From Niveispirillum sp943370215 (lineage in GTDB: Bacteria; Pseudomonadota; Alphaproteobacteria; Azospirillales; Azospirillaceae): a stretch of 64,000 nucleotides of DNA. Every line of letters starts with the position of its first letter. Position 1 is the stretch's first letter. The position numbers were made by a program, and so were the translations under genes. Positions 42,086 to 50,917 of this stretch are shown here, one piece after another. The notes under the pieces were generated by a model. It was given only the letters and a program-made list of their open reading frames with translations. It was not told where the DNA came from and made no database searches. Location of the stretch: contig CALRQC020000011.1 of the NCBI GenBank assembly GCA_943370215.1, forward strand, positions 1 to 64,000, read 5' to 3'.

Positions 42086-43267
42086 ATGCCGATCATCAAC
42101 CGTATCGCCGATTTCCATGCCGACATGACCGAGTGGCGTCGGCATATTCATGAGAATCCTGAAATTGGGTTCGAGGAATTCAAGACCTCCGCCTTCGTGG
42201 TGGAGAAGCTGAAGGAATTCGGGGTGGAGGTGCATACCGGCATCGCCGGCACCGGTGTCGTCGGTGTGCTGCACGGCCAAGGTGGTCCCAATGGCAAATC
42301 CATCGGCCTGCGCGCCGACATGGATGCGCTGCCCATGCAGGAAGCCAATGAATTTGCCCATGCCAGCAAGGTGCCGGGCAAGATGCATGGCTGTGGCCAT
42401 GACGGCCACACCACCATGCTGCTGGGGGCTGCCCGCTATCTGGCGGAAACCCGCAATTTCAGCGGCACGGTGAATTTCATCTTCCAGCCGGCCGAGGAAG
42501 GCCATGGCGGCGGCCGCCGCATGGTGGAAGAAGGGCTGTTCCAGCGCTTCCCCTGCGATATGGTATTCGGGATGCATAACTGGCCCGACCTGCCGCCGGG
42601 TGAAATGGTGGTGAAATCAGGCCCGATCATGGCCGGCGCCGACCAGTTTGAAATCAAGGTGGCTGGCAAGGGCGGCCATGCGGCATTGCCCCACCACACG
42701 ATCGACCCGATCGTCATCGCCGCCCACATCGTGACGGCGGTGCAGAGCATCGTCAGCCGCAATGTCAGCCCGATTGAAAGCGGCGTCATCTCCATCACCC
42801 AGATCCATGCCGGCAGCGCCTATAATGTGATTCCGGAGGAGGTGGTGATGCGCGGCACCGTCCGTGCGCTCAGCCATGAGGTGCGGGACATGCTGGAAGC
42901 GCGCCTGCGCCATATCGTGGAAACCGTGCCGGTCACCTTTGGCAGCAGCGCCACCATGACCTATCGCCGGGGCTATCCGCCCACGGTCAACCATGCCGGT
43001 GCCCCCACCGATCTGGCCGCCGCCGTGGCGAGGCAACTGGTGGGCGAAGACAAGGTTTACAGCAATGTCGGCCCCAGCATGGGGGCGGAGGATTTCGCCT
43101 TCATGCTGCTGGAACGGCCGGGCTGTTATGTCTGGGTGGGCCAGGGCGGGTCGGCTCTGGGCTGTCAGTTGCACAATCCGCGTTATGATTTCAATGATGA
43201 GATCTTGCCGCTGGGCACCAGCTATTGGGCAACGCTGGTGGAAACGGCGCTGCCGAAAGCTGCCTGA
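42086..43267 (+). CDS. M20 family amidohydrolase (hippurate hydrolase-like)
   Basis: This 393-residue zinc-dependent amidohydrolase of peptidase family M20D cleaves N-acyl amino acids such as hippurate. It shows RRHIHENPEIGFEEFKTSAF, SIGLRADMDALPMQE, the metal-binding KMHGCGHDGHTTMLLGAAR, the catalytic glutamates in FIFQPAEEGHGGGRRM, and HNWPDLPPGEM. No signal peptide is present, so it is cytoplasmic. An AGGAGC ribosome site precedes ATG 42086. The next gene, a lipoprotein, follows within 10 bases and may be co-transcribed. Confidence 0.94.
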   Translation: MPIINRIADFHADMTEWRRHIHENPEIGFEEFKTSAFVVEKLKEFGVEVHTGIAGTGVVGVLHGQGGPNGKSIGLRADMDALPMQEANEFAHASKVPGKMHGCGHDGHTTMLLGAARYLAETRNFSGTVNFIFQPAEEGHGGGRRMVEEGLFQRFPCDMVFGMHNWPDLPPGEMVVKSGPIMAGADQFEIKVAGKGGHAALPHHTIDPIVIAAHIVTAVQSIVSRNVSPIESGVISITQIHAGSAYNVIPEEVVMRGTVRALSHEVRDMLEARLRHIVETVPVTFGSSATMTYRRGYPPTVNHAGAPTDLAAAVARQLVGEDKVYSNVGPSMGAEDFAFMLLERPGCYVWVGQGGSALGCQLHNPRYDFNDEILPLGTSYWATLVETALPKAA

Positions 43268-43274
43268 GGTGATG

Positions 43275-43805
43275 ATGCCGACACGCTGGCGGGGTAATGG
43301 CGATTGGGCCCGGGTTCTGGCCCTGTCTGCCCTGATCGCCCCCTTACTGACCGGTTGTGCCACCGACACCAGCAGTTGGCTGGCGGGTGAAGCGGCAGCA
43401 CCCAGCATGGCGGATATTGGTGCCAAAGCTCCCCCCCTGGTGGGGCGGGCGCTATGGTCGGGAGAGACCAGCCGCGCCCAGGGCCAAGCCTATCTGGTGG
43501 CCCGCAATCAGGCGGAATGGACGGCGCTGTGGGATCTGGTGGGCCGCCCGCCGCCGGGCGGCCTGCCGGATGAGTTGATGGCGCTGGGTATTTTCCTGGG
43601 CACGCGCACCACCACCGGCTATTCGGTGGATATTCTGCGCGTGCGCTCGGAACGCCAAGTGGCGCAGCGGGATCGGCTGGTGGTGGAGTTCAGGGAAAAA
43701 TCCCCCCCGGAAGGCCAGATGACCACGCAGGTACTGACCAGCCCCTACGCGGTGATCATGGTGGACCGCAGCGAGGCCGGCGTGCGGTATAACAAGCTGC
43801 CCTGA
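43275..43805 (+). CDS. PrcB-domain lipoprotein
   Basis: The 176-residue predicted lipoprotein has the lipobox LTGC about 25 residues in (ALIAPLLTGCATDTSSW). The C-terminal half resembles the PrcB C-terminal domain, with LGTRTTTGYSVDILRVR and TTQVLTSPYAVIMVDRS. In oral bacteria PrcB supports a surface protease complex, but such domains also occur alone as envelope proteins of unknown role. The start is ambiguous among GTG 43269, ATG 43272 and ATG 43275. GAGG at 43266-43269 best suits 43275. It lies directly behind the M20 gene. Confidence 0.75.
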   Translation: MPTRWRGNGDWARVLALSALIAPLLTGCATDTSSWLAGEAAAPSMADIGAKAPPLVGRALWSGETSRAQGQAYLVARNQAEWTALWDLVGRPPPGGLPDELMALGIFLGTRTTTGYSVDILRVRSERQVAQRDRLVVEFREKSPPEGQMTTQVLTSPYAVIMVDRSEAGVRYNKLP

Positions 43806-43829
43806 CCGGTCAGGGCCCCGCCCCCCCGG

Positions 43830-44144
43830 TCAGTTGAACAACCAGCCCAACAGGCCCTTGGACTTCTTCGGGGCCACCTTGGCCTGCGGCTTGGGCTGTG
43901 GCAGAGCGGGTTTGCCTTGCACATATTCATGGCAGAACCGTTCAAAATCCTCCTTCCGGCCAAATTTGAACAGCACCAGCAGGATCTGGGAGCGCAGGCC
44001 GGTATCGACGCTCATCTGTTCCTGCATCCCCAGGAACTCCAGCGCCCACAGCCCCTTCACATTGGCCTGTATCCAATCCTCTGCCTTGTCCATATCGCCA
44101 CGGTTCTTGAACTTCACCGTGGTTTCGAAATTGTAATTGGCCAT
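43830..44144 (-). CDS. Small hypothetical protein (104 aa)
   Basis: I do not recognise the family. The sequence starts MANYNFETTVKFKNRGDMDK, continues with an amphipathic helical region (AEDWIQANVKGLWALEFLGM) and ends in a basic, proline-rich tail finishing KKSKGLLGWLFN. There is no signal peptide. The last residues could form a short amphipathic membrane-contact helix. It lies 12 bases downstream of another small gene on the same strand, which encodes a coiled-coil membrane protein, so the two probably form a pair. Its 3' end faces the PrcB-like lipoprotein gene. Confidence 0.7.
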   Translation of the reverse strand: MANYNFETTVKFKNRGDMDKAEDWIQANVKGLWALEFLGMQEQMSVDTGLRSQILLVLFKFGRKEDFERFCHEYVQGKPALPQPKPQAKVAPKKSKGLLGWLFN

Positions 44145-44156
44145 GAGGCGAACGCC

Positions 44157-44414
44157 TTACCCCAGCAGATGGAAGAGGATGACGAACCCCACGATAGCGA
44201 TGACCAATGCCATCACCGGGTTGTACCGAAGCCACGCGGCAAGATCAGTGCTGCTGAGGTTCAATTCTGCCTTCAGGACGCGGGAAGCATCCGATTCCGC
44301 CCCGGATGCCGCGGCAAGCTTGGCTTCCAACTCGGCAACGCGGGCTTCCAGACGGTCCAGCCGCTCATTATCGACAGAGGGCAACGGGGACGGCAGGGCG
44401 TCAATCTCGTTCAT
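44157..44414 (-). CDS. Small coiled-coil, tail-anchored membrane protein (85 aa)
   Basis: The family is not recognised. The protein has a heptad-like coiled coil (ERLDRLEARVAELEAKLAAA) and ends with one hydrophobic helix (PVMALVIAIVGFVILFHLLG) that reaches the C-terminus, giving a tail-anchored layout. ATG 44414 is chosen because the coiled coil follows directly. Longer in-frame starts would give an unlikely N-terminus, but the ribosome site is weak. The gene precedes another small gene on the same strand by 12 bases and is divergent from the phytase-like lipoprotein gene. Confidence 0.65.
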   Translation of the reverse strand: MNEIDALPSPLPSVDNERLDRLEARVAELEAKLAAASGAESDASRVLKAELNLSSTDLAAWLRYNPVMALVIAIVGFVILFHLLG

Positions 44415-44580
44415 GACGTCGGGTACCTGATCTTGTGGAATGCCAAAGGTTGGTCGGCAGGATAGCCGCCCATGCGGCGCTGCGAAAGAAGATTGAACAA
44501 GCCCAGATGGCTTGACCATGACAGGCCCGGCCCTGTTTCATGCCCCGCTCGTCCCGGAACCACAGGGAAACCGCCCCACA

Positions 44581-45594
44581 ATGGCCATGTCGACGTTTCG
44601 CTTGTTTCGCCTTGTCGGTTGGCTGCTGGCAGCCCCCGTGGGTCTGACCGGCTGCGCCACCGGCGATCCACGACCCCATGGGGTGCCGGCGCAGTTGGTG
44701 GAGACTGAACCGGCCAGCGCCCAGCCACAGCGGGTCGGCGAACTGACCTTCAAAGGGGCCGTGGCCCTGCAGGACGGGCGCAAGACCATGGGCGGTCTCT
44801 CCTCCCTGCGCATCAGTCCCGACGGGCGGCAATTCGTTGCCATATCCGATCGGGGCAACAAGGTGGCGGGCCGGCTCTCCTATCGTCCCGATGGTACGCT
44901 GGCCGGCATGGACGATCTGATCAAGGCCCCCTTGCTGGAAACCGACGGCACGATCCTGCAGGGTGGCCGGAATGACAGCGAATCACTGGCCATGATCGGT
45001 CCCTGGCCTGGGGATGGCTGGATCGTCGGATTCGAGCGGGAACACCGGCTGCTGCGTTACGGCCCTGCCCTGGCCGGGGTGAAGCCGGTGCCGCTGGACG
45101 GCCCGGCAGGATTGAAGGCGCTGGATTTTAACGCCGGACTGGAAACCGCCTTGATGCGGCCTGATGGCCGCCTGTTGCTGATCGCCGAGGGGGAGGCCCC
45201 CGGCGAGCCGGGACGACACCGGGCCTGGATCGGCCGATCCGGTGATTGGGTGGAGTTCCGGTACCAGGGTCACCCGCCCTTCCTGCCGGTGGATGCGGCA
45301 AACCTGCCCGATGGCGGCATCCTGGTGCTGGAACGGCGGGTCGGCATGTTGGGTGGCTGGGGCAGCCGTATCGCATATATCGACGCCAAGGCCGTGGCGA
45401 CGGGCACGCTGACCGGTGCCACGCTGGCTGGCCGGGAGATCGCCCGCCTGGACCCGCCCCTGCTGACCGAGAATTTTGAGGGAATCGATGTGCGCCCGGC
45501 CAAGGATGGACGCGTCTTCATCCACATCATTTCCGACGATAATTTCTTCGTGCTGCAAAGAACGGTGATGATGATGTTCGAATGGAAGCCCTGA
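44581..45594 (+). CDS. Esterase-like activity of phytase family lipoprotein
   Basis: The 337-residue protein starts with a lipoprotein signal (LVGWLLAAPVGLTGCATG) and continues as a predicted beta-propeller. LRISPDGRQFVAISDRGN, GRNDSESLAMIG and LLTENFEGIDVRP are typical of the phytase-esterase-like domain. It should sit in the outer membrane or periplasm. Enzymatic activity of this family is poorly established. ATG 44581 or 44587 places the signal at the N-terminus. ATG 44512 is also open but would bury it. It precedes serS by 100 bases. Confidence 0.8.
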   Translation: MAMSTFRLFRLVGWLLAAPVGLTGCATGDPRPHGVPAQLVETEPASAQPQRVGELTFKGAVALQDGRKTMGGLSSLRISPDGRQFVAISDRGNKVAGRLSYRPDGTLAGMDDLIKAPLLETDGTILQGGRNDSESLAMIGPWPGDGWIVGFEREHRLLRYGPALAGVKPVPLDGPAGLKALDFNAGLETALMRPDGRLLLIAEGEAPGEPGRHRAWIGRSGDWVEFRYQGHPPFLPVDAANLPDGGILVLERRVGMLGGWGSRIAYIDAKAVATGTLTGATLAGREIARLDPPLLTENFEGIDVRPAKDGRVFIHIISDDNFFVLQRTVMMMFEWKP

Positions 45595-45694
45595 ACGGGC
45601 TTCACAACCGGTGTCCCTGGACGGCAGCCCCCTGCTGCCCCTATAAGGGCGGTGCACTCTTTGTGCCCCTTTCACGGCTTCAACTGGCGCTGTC

Positions 45695-46963
45695 ATGCAC
45701 GACCTTCGTTCCATCCGCGACAATCCCGATGCTTTCGACCGTGGCCTGGCCCGGCGTGGACTGTCTGCCCAGTCGTCCGACATTCTGGCACTGGACCAGC
45801 GCCGCCGCGCCCTTCAGACCGAATTCCAGGAATTGCAGGCCCGCCGCAACGAAGCCTCCAAACTGATCGGCACCTATAAGAAGGAAGGGCGCGACGCCCA
45901 GCCTTTGCTGGATGAGGTGGCGGCGCTGAAGGAAAAGCTGCCCGCCCTGGAACAGCAGGAAAAGGAGCTGGGGGCCGAACTGGACGGCATCCTGGCCAGC
46001 CTGCCCAACATCCCGGCCGATGATGTGCCGGCGGGCAAGGATGAGCATGACAATGTGGAAATCCGCCGCATTGGCACGCCGGCCGATATCGCCAACCCCA
46101 AGCAGCATTTTGAGCTGGGCGAAGCGCTGGGGCTGATGAGCTTTGATCTGGCCGCCAAGCTGTCGGGCGCGCGCTTCACCGTGCTGCGCGGCAAGCTGGC
46201 CCGGCTGGAACGCGCGCTGGGCGATTTCATGCTGGATATCCACACCAACGAGTTCGGGTTTGAGGAAGTGTCCCCGCCCCTGCTGGTGAAGGATGAGGCC
46301 GCCTTTGGCACAGCGCAGTTGCCCAAATTCACCGAAGACCTGTTCCAGACCACCAATGGCTTCTGGTTGATCCCCACGGCAGAGGTGCCGCTGACCAATC
46401 TGGTCAATGACGCCATTCTGGATGCAGACGAACTGCCGTTGCGCCTGACCGCCCGCACCCCCTGTTTCCGGTCGGAAGCCGGGTCGGCCGGGCGGGATAC
46501 GCGCGGCATGATCCGCCAGCACCAGTTCTACAAGGTGGAAATGGTCTCCATCACCCGGCCCGATCAGTCGGCGGCCGAGCATGAACGGATGACGGACGCC
46601 GCCGAAACCGTGCTGAAGCGGTTGGGCCTGCCCTTCCGTACCGTCACGCTCTGCACCGGCGATATGGGCTTCTCCGCCCAGAAGACCTACGATATCGAGG
46701 TCTGGTTGCCCGGCCAGGGCATGTACCGCGAGATCTCCAGTTGCTCCAATTGCGGGGATTTCCAGGCCCGCCGCATGAAGGCCCGCTTCCGCGCCAAGGG
46801 GGAGAAGAACACCCAGTTCCTGCATACGCTGAACGGGTCGGGCGTGGCCGTGGGCCGCTGCCTGATCGCCGTGCTGGAAAATTACCAGCAGGCCGATGGC
46901 TCCATTCTGGTGCCGGAAGCGTTGCGCCCCTATATGGGCGGGCTGGAACGGATCACCGCATAA
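45695..46963 (+). CDS. serS: Serine--tRNA ligase
   Basis: This class II aminoacyl-tRNA synthetase charges tRNA-Ser. The full-length 422-residue protein has the N-terminal tRNA-binding coiled coil (about residues 30-105, with EFQELQARRNEASKLIG). Motif 2 is FRSEAGSAGRDTRGMIRQHQ and the motif 3 region is NGSGVAVGRCLIAVLENYQ. EISSCSNCGDFQARRM is also diagnostic. Its stop overlaps the surE start by one base, beginning the serS-surE-pcm-nlpD operon conserved in alphaproteobacteria. Confidence 0.98.
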   Translation: MHDLRSIRDNPDAFDRGLARRGLSAQSSDILALDQRRRALQTEFQELQARRNEASKLIGTYKKEGRDAQPLLDEVAALKEKLPALEQQEKELGAELDGILASLPNIPADDVPAGKDEHDNVEIRRIGTPADIANPKQHFELGEALGLMSFDLAAKLSGARFTVLRGKLARLERALGDFMLDIHTNEFGFEEVSPPLLVKDEAAFGTAQLPKFTEDLFQTTNGFWLIPTAEVPLTNLVNDAILDADELPLRLTARTPCFRSEAGSAGRDTRGMIRQHQFYKVEMVSITRPDQSAAEHERMTDAAETVLKRLGLPFRTVTLCTGDMGFSAQKTYDIEVWLPGQGMYREISSCSNCGDFQARRMKARFRAKGEKNTQFLHTLNGSGVAVGRCLIAVLENYQQADGSILVPEALRPYMGGLERITA

Positions 46964-47745
46964 TGGGCAAGCCCAGTTTCGATTTCACCGGTGCCCGCAT
47001 CCTGATCAGCAATGATGACGGCATCCATGCCGCAGGGCTGGGCGTGCTGGAGAAGATCGCCCGGTCGCTGAGTGATGATGTCTGGGTGGTGGCGCCGGAG
47101 ACGGAGCAATCCGGTGCCAGCCACAGCCTGACCATGCATCGGCCCCTGCGCCTGCGGGAGGTGGGGCCCAAGCGCTATACGGTGGATGGCACGCCCACCG
47201 ATTGCGTGCTGCTGGCCATCAACCATCTGATGCAGGACCGCAAACCGACCCTGGTGCTGTCAGGCATCAACCATGGCAGCAATCTGGGGGAGGATGTCAC
47301 CTATTCCGGCACGATTGCGTGTGCGATGGAGGCGACGCTGCTGGGCGTGCGCGCCATCGCCATGAGCCAGCGGACCAGCCCGGACAGCCCGCCCGACTGG
47401 GCGGTGGCCGAACGCCATGGCGCCGATATCGTCCGTCGGATCATGGCTGTGGACTGGCCGCGCCATGTGCTGATGAATGTGAACTACCCGGCCGTGCCGC
47501 CGGACGATGTGACGGGCGTGCATGTGGTGCGCCATGGCAACCGCAAGATCGGGGATGAGCTGGATGAGCGGATCGACCCGCGCGGCCGGCGTTATTTCTG
47601 GATCGGGCTGGCCCGTGGCGAAACAGAGGTGCCGACAGATACCGACGTGCATGTCGTTGCCCATGGCGGCATCTCGGTGACGCCGATCTATCTGGACCTG
47701 ACGCATTACGCCTGTCTGGAGGCGTTGAAGGGGGCCTTGGCGTGA
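46963..47745 (+). CDS. surE: 5'-nucleotidase SurE
   Basis: SurE is a metal-dependent nucleoside monophosphatase linked to stationary-phase survival. The 260-residue protein begins with the SurE signature RILISNDDGIHAAGL and has VAPETEQSGASHSLT, TPTDCVLLAINHLM and VLSGINHGSNLGEDVTYSGT. TAATG joins it to serS with a 1-base overlap. Its stop overlaps the pcm GTG start (GTGA). Confidence 0.97.
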   Translation: MGKPSFDFTGARILISNDDGIHAAGLGVLEKIARSLSDDVWVVAPETEQSGASHSLTMHRPLRLREVGPKRYTVDGTPTDCVLLAINHLMQDRKPTLVLSGINHGSNLGEDVTYSGTIACAMEATLLGVRAIAMSQRTSPDSPPDWAVAERHGADIVRRIMAVDWPRHVLMNVNYPAVPPDDVTGVHVVRHGNRKIGDELDERIDPRGRRYFWIGLARGETEVPTDTDVHVVAHGGISVTPIYLDLTHYACLEALKGALA

Positions 47746-48422
47746 ACCGGGCGGCCAGCAAGATCAGGTTGCTGATGTTGCTGCGCCGCCAGGGCATCAC
47801 CGATGTTGATGTGCTGCGGGCGGTGGAGGCGGTGCCGCGCGAAATATTCGTGCCGACACCGTTCCGCGATCAGGCCTATGAGAATACCGCCCTGCCCATC
47901 GGCCATGGCCAGACCATCAGCCAGCCACAGGTGGTAGGCCTGATGACCCAGGCACTGGCGGTAGGCCCGAACGACAAGGTACTGGAAATCGGCACGGGAA
48001 GCGGTTATCAGGCCGCTATTCTGGCGAAGATCGCCCAGCGCGTGTATACGGTCGAACGGCATCGGCCCTTGATGCAAGAGGCCGAAGCCCGCTTCGCCAG
48101 CTTGCGGCTGCATAATGTCACGGCCCGATTGGCCGATGGCCTGCGCGGCTGGCCGGAGGCCGCACCGTTCGAGCGGATTTTGGTGACAGCCGGCTGTATC
48201 GGCTATCCACCGCCCGATCTGGTGGATCAACTGGCGCCCGGTGGTATTATGGTCATACCGCTTGGCCCCGATCACCGCGCGCTGAAGGTTGTCCGTTTCC
48301 GGCGGCCTCTGGCAGACGGTGACGGCGAATGTGGATTGCAGCGAGAGGAATTGTGGCCCGTTCGATTCGTCCCCCTGTTGCCGGACCTCGCCCCTTATCC
48401 ACCGCAAAGCGGCGTGGGCTGA
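47742..48422 (+). CDS. pcm: Protein-L-isoaspartate O-methyltransferase
   Basis: Pcm methylates isoaspartyl residues in aged proteins to start their repair. The 226-residue protein shows the SAM-binding DKVLEIGTGSGYQAAILAKI, the substrate segment LPIGHGQTISQPQVVGLMT and the post-motif PFERILVTAGCIGYPPPDLV. It starts at GTG 47742 within the surE stop and is followed 2 bases later by the NlpD-like gene. Confidence 0.96.
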   Translation: MNRAASKIRLLMLLRRQGITDVDVLRAVEAVPREIFVPTPFRDQAYENTALPIGHGQTISQPQVVGLMTQALAVGPNDKVLEIGTGSGYQAAILAKIAQRVYTVERHRPLMQEAEARFASLRLHNVTARLADGLRGWPEAAPFERILVTAGCIGYPPPDLVDQLAPGGIMVIPLGPDHRALKVVRFRRPLADGDGECGLQREELWPVRFVPLLPDLAPYPPQSGVG

Positions 48423-48424
48423 AA

Positions 48425-49669
48425 ATGCGTCTGGCCACCATCGCCATGCCCCTGCTGGCCTTGGGCCTGTTGGCCGGCTGTTCCACGGAGGGGGATTTGC
48501 CGCGCGCCGCGCCGCCCCCGCCGCCGGCCAATGCCATCTTCGTTTCACGCGGCGACACGGTGCAGTCGATCGCCACCCAATATCATGTCTCGCCCCAAGA
48601 CCTGATCAGTATGAACGGGCTGGCGCCGCCCTACACGCTGCATCCCGGCCAGCGGCTGAACCTGCCGACACCCCGCACCTATCAGGTGAAGGCCGGCGAT
48701 ACGGTCTATGGCATCGCCCGGCAGATGAATGTTGACATGGCGGAGATCATCCGTCTGAACGGCCTGCAGCCCCCCTATATTGTCCGCGTGGGCCAACAGT
48801 TGCACATGCCGGGCAGCGGGGCCGCCGGTGCCCCGGCCCAAATCGCCAGCAACGTCAACCCGGCCCCGGCACCTGCGCGCAAGCCGGATATGCCGCCAGC
48901 CACCAGTTCTGCCCCGCCGGCCCGCGCCACGCGCCCCAGCGTGGAGACAATGCCGCTGGACCCGCCGGCCCCTGCGGTGGCCAAGCCCGTGACACCGGCC
49001 CCGGCACCGGTTCGCCCAGCCGTCAACAACAGCCCGACCCCGATCACCGGCAAGCGGGGGGTGGAGGCAGAGCCCCTTGCCCCGCCCCCATCCGCCACCA
49101 ATAACCATGTCAGCAATGGCAACGGAGCGGTCAGCAGCAGCACCCCACCGGTCCTGCCCGCCAACCGCCAGCCGGCACCGGTGTCCCCGGCCCCAGCCCC
49201 GGTAACGTTGCCCCCGGTAACCACCCCGGCGCCCCAGGTGGCTACCGCTGCCCCGCTGGCCAAGCCCGACGAGGCACCGCCGCCGCGCACCGCCGCCCGC
49301 TTCATGTGGCCGCTGCGGGGGGAAATCATCTCCACCTATGGTGCCAAGCCGGGCGGCTTGCGCAATGACGGTATCAACATTGCAGCATCCCAAGGCACCG
49401 CCGTGGCGGCGGCTGAGGCCGGCATCGTCGCCTATGCCGGCAACCAGTTGAAATCCTTCGGCAATCTGGTACTGATCCGCCATGATGGCGGCTGGGTCAC
49501 GGTCTATGCCCATCTGGCCGATATCGGCGTGCAGCAGGGCCAGCGGGTGACGCGCGGCCAGTCCATCGGCACCGTGGGCCAGACCGGCAATGTCCGCTTC
49601 CCGCAACTGCACTTCGCCGTGCGCAAGGGCGATCAGGTGGTCGACCCGATGGGGCAGTTGGAAAAGTAA
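48425..49669 (+). CDS. nlpD: NlpD-like lipoprotein, LysM repeats and degenerate LytM domain
   Basis: The 414-residue lipoprotein (LLAGCSTEG lipobox) has two LysM peptidoglycan-binding repeats (about residues 37-83 and 85-128), a long Pro/Ala-rich linker and a C-terminal LytM/M23 domain. The zinc site looks degenerate: the usual HxGxD is replaced in LRNDGINIAAS, although TVYAHLADI and QLHFAVR keep histidines. This pattern fits NlpD/EnvC-type activators of cell-division amidases better than an active endopeptidase. It closes the serS-surE-pcm operon, its classical position. Confidence 0.92.
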   Translation: MRLATIAMPLLALGLLAGCSTEGDLPRAAPPPPPANAIFVSRGDTVQSIATQYHVSPQDLISMNGLAPPYTLHPGQRLNLPTPRTYQVKAGDTVYGIARQMNVDMAEIIRLNGLQPPYIVRVGQQLHMPGSGAAGAPAQIASNVNPAPAPARKPDMPPATSSAPPARATRPSVETMPLDPPAPAVAKPVTPAPAPVRPAVNNSPTPITGKRGVEAEPLAPPPSATNNHVSNGNGAVSSSTPPVLPANRQPAPVSPAPAPVTLPPVTTPAPQVATAAPLAKPDEAPPPRTAARFMWPLRGEIISTYGAKPGGLRNDGINIAASQGTAVAAAEAGIVAYAGNQLKSFGNLVLIRHDGGWVTVYAHLADIGVQQGQRVTRGQSIGTVGQTGNVRFPQLHFAVRKGDQVVDPMGQLEK

Positions 49670-49672
49670 GCG

Positions 49673-50917
49673 TTACAGCGCCCAGCCGATTTCCACCCCC
49701 ACCAGGGTGGTGGTGTCGTCATGGCCGGTGCGGCGCAGATAAGAACCGGGCTGGAAGGCAGAAAGGGAGGCGGTGACGGAAAGCCCCTCCCGCTTCCAGC
49801 CCAGCACCAGTTCCCCCTGATGGCCGATATAGCGGCCAGCCGCCGGGTCGGCGGGGCGCAGCAACGGGCCGGGCACGCTATAGACCCCGTCATGGCGGTT
49901 TTCCCGCCAGTAGAACAGGCTGACCAGCGACAGGTCAAAGCCGTGGCCCAAATCCAGTTCCAGGCCCGGATGCAGGTTCATCATGTTGCGCGGGCCGATG
50001 GGCGTCAGTTCCCCGAAATATTTGGCGCGCGGGTAGAGCGGGTTGAAGGTGCCCAGCCGGCCATCCTTGGGATCGCCATCCCCGCTGGCAATATTGGCCC
50101 GCAGCAGCAGGCGCGGGGTGAGGGGTAAATCGGTGAATTGATAGCCGGTTTCGCTGGCCAGCGACCAGGCCCGGATGCTGCTGTCCGCCAGATGCCCCCA
50201 TTGGGCCATCGCCTCCCAATTCCAGGACCAGGGGCCCTGTTTGCCCGCCAAGCGGAGACCCGCTGTGCGCCGCCGTTCCTGGCCCCGCCCCTGGGCATAG
50301 CGGGCGGTGCCCTGGCCGGTGGCCAGCAGATAGGCATCCATCACGCCCTGCTGCCCCTGCAGCGTGGTGTAAAGCCCGCGCAGGAAACGGCCTTGGCCCG
50401 GCTTGTCGTCAAAATCATCCGGCCCGGTGATGACAGGCCGTTCCCAAAGGGCCTGCGCCTTCCAGCCTTGGCCGGACAGGATCAGCCGCCCGCCATCAAA
50501 CGGCTGCGGCACATTGGCGCCGAACCGCCGCCCCACCAGCCGTTCAGAGCCCAAACCCAGCAATTCCCGGCCACCACTGACCGACATTGCGACCGGTCCC
50601 GCCTGTACCAGATCGACCGCCAGGGACGCCTGCAACAGGTCCACCCCGCTGCGGTCGGGCGGGCCGGGATCGGTCCGCATTCCGGTAACCCCGGCCCCGA
50701 TCAGTTGGGTGAACAGGCGAAACCCGTCCCCCTTCACCGAAAGCGAGGGCATGACCCTTTCATAGAGATAGTGGTCGCCCCCCTGGCCCCATTGGTCATG
50801 GGCCAGATCCTCCCAGCGCAGGCGCAGATCCAGCCCCGGCGTGACCGTGGGGCTTTCGGCCCCGGCCGGTGCGCTCAACGCCAGAGCCAGCGCCAGACCG
50901 GCAACAGACCGTCTCAT
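49673..50917 (-). CDS. Alginate_exp-type outer-membrane porin
   Basis: The 414-residue protein has a signal peptide (MRRSVAGLALALALSAPAGA). The barrel sequence resembles the alginate export (AlgE-like) porin family, with DLRLRWEDLAHDQWG, SGGRELLGLGSERLVGRRFG, ASGDGDPKDGRLGTFNPLYP and KYFGELTPIGPRNMMNLHPG. It ends VEIGWAL. Alginate need not be the substrate: many such proteins are anion or aromatic-acid channels of unknown specificity. Its start overlaps the MFS exporter stop by 4 bases, so they are co-translated. Confidence 0.88.
   Translation of the reverse strand: MRRSVAGLALALALSAPAGAESPTVTPGLDLRLRWEDLAHDQWGQGGDHYLYERVMPSLSVKGDGFRLFTQLIGAGVTGMRTDPGPPDRSGVDLLQASLAVDLVQAGPVAMSVSGGRELLGLGSERLVGRRFGANVPQPFDGGRLILSGQGWKAQALWERPVITGPDDFDDKPGQGRFLRGLYTTLQGQQGVMDAYLLATGQGTARYAQGRGQERRRTAGLRLAGKQGPWSWNWEAMAQWGHLADSSIRAWSLASETGYQFTDLPLTPRLLLRANIASGDGDPKDGRLGTFNPLYPRAKYFGELTPIGPRNMMNLHPGLELDLGHGFDLSLVSLFYWRENRHDGVYSVPGPLLRPADPAAGRYIGHQGELVLGWKREGLSVTASLSAFQPGSYLRRTGHDDTTTLVGVEIGWAL

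Noticed and set aside
49310..49660. Active M23 endopeptidase activity for the NlpD-like protein
   Set aside because: The HxGxD zinc motif is replaced by a segment reading NDGIN, so an amidase-activator role is more likely.
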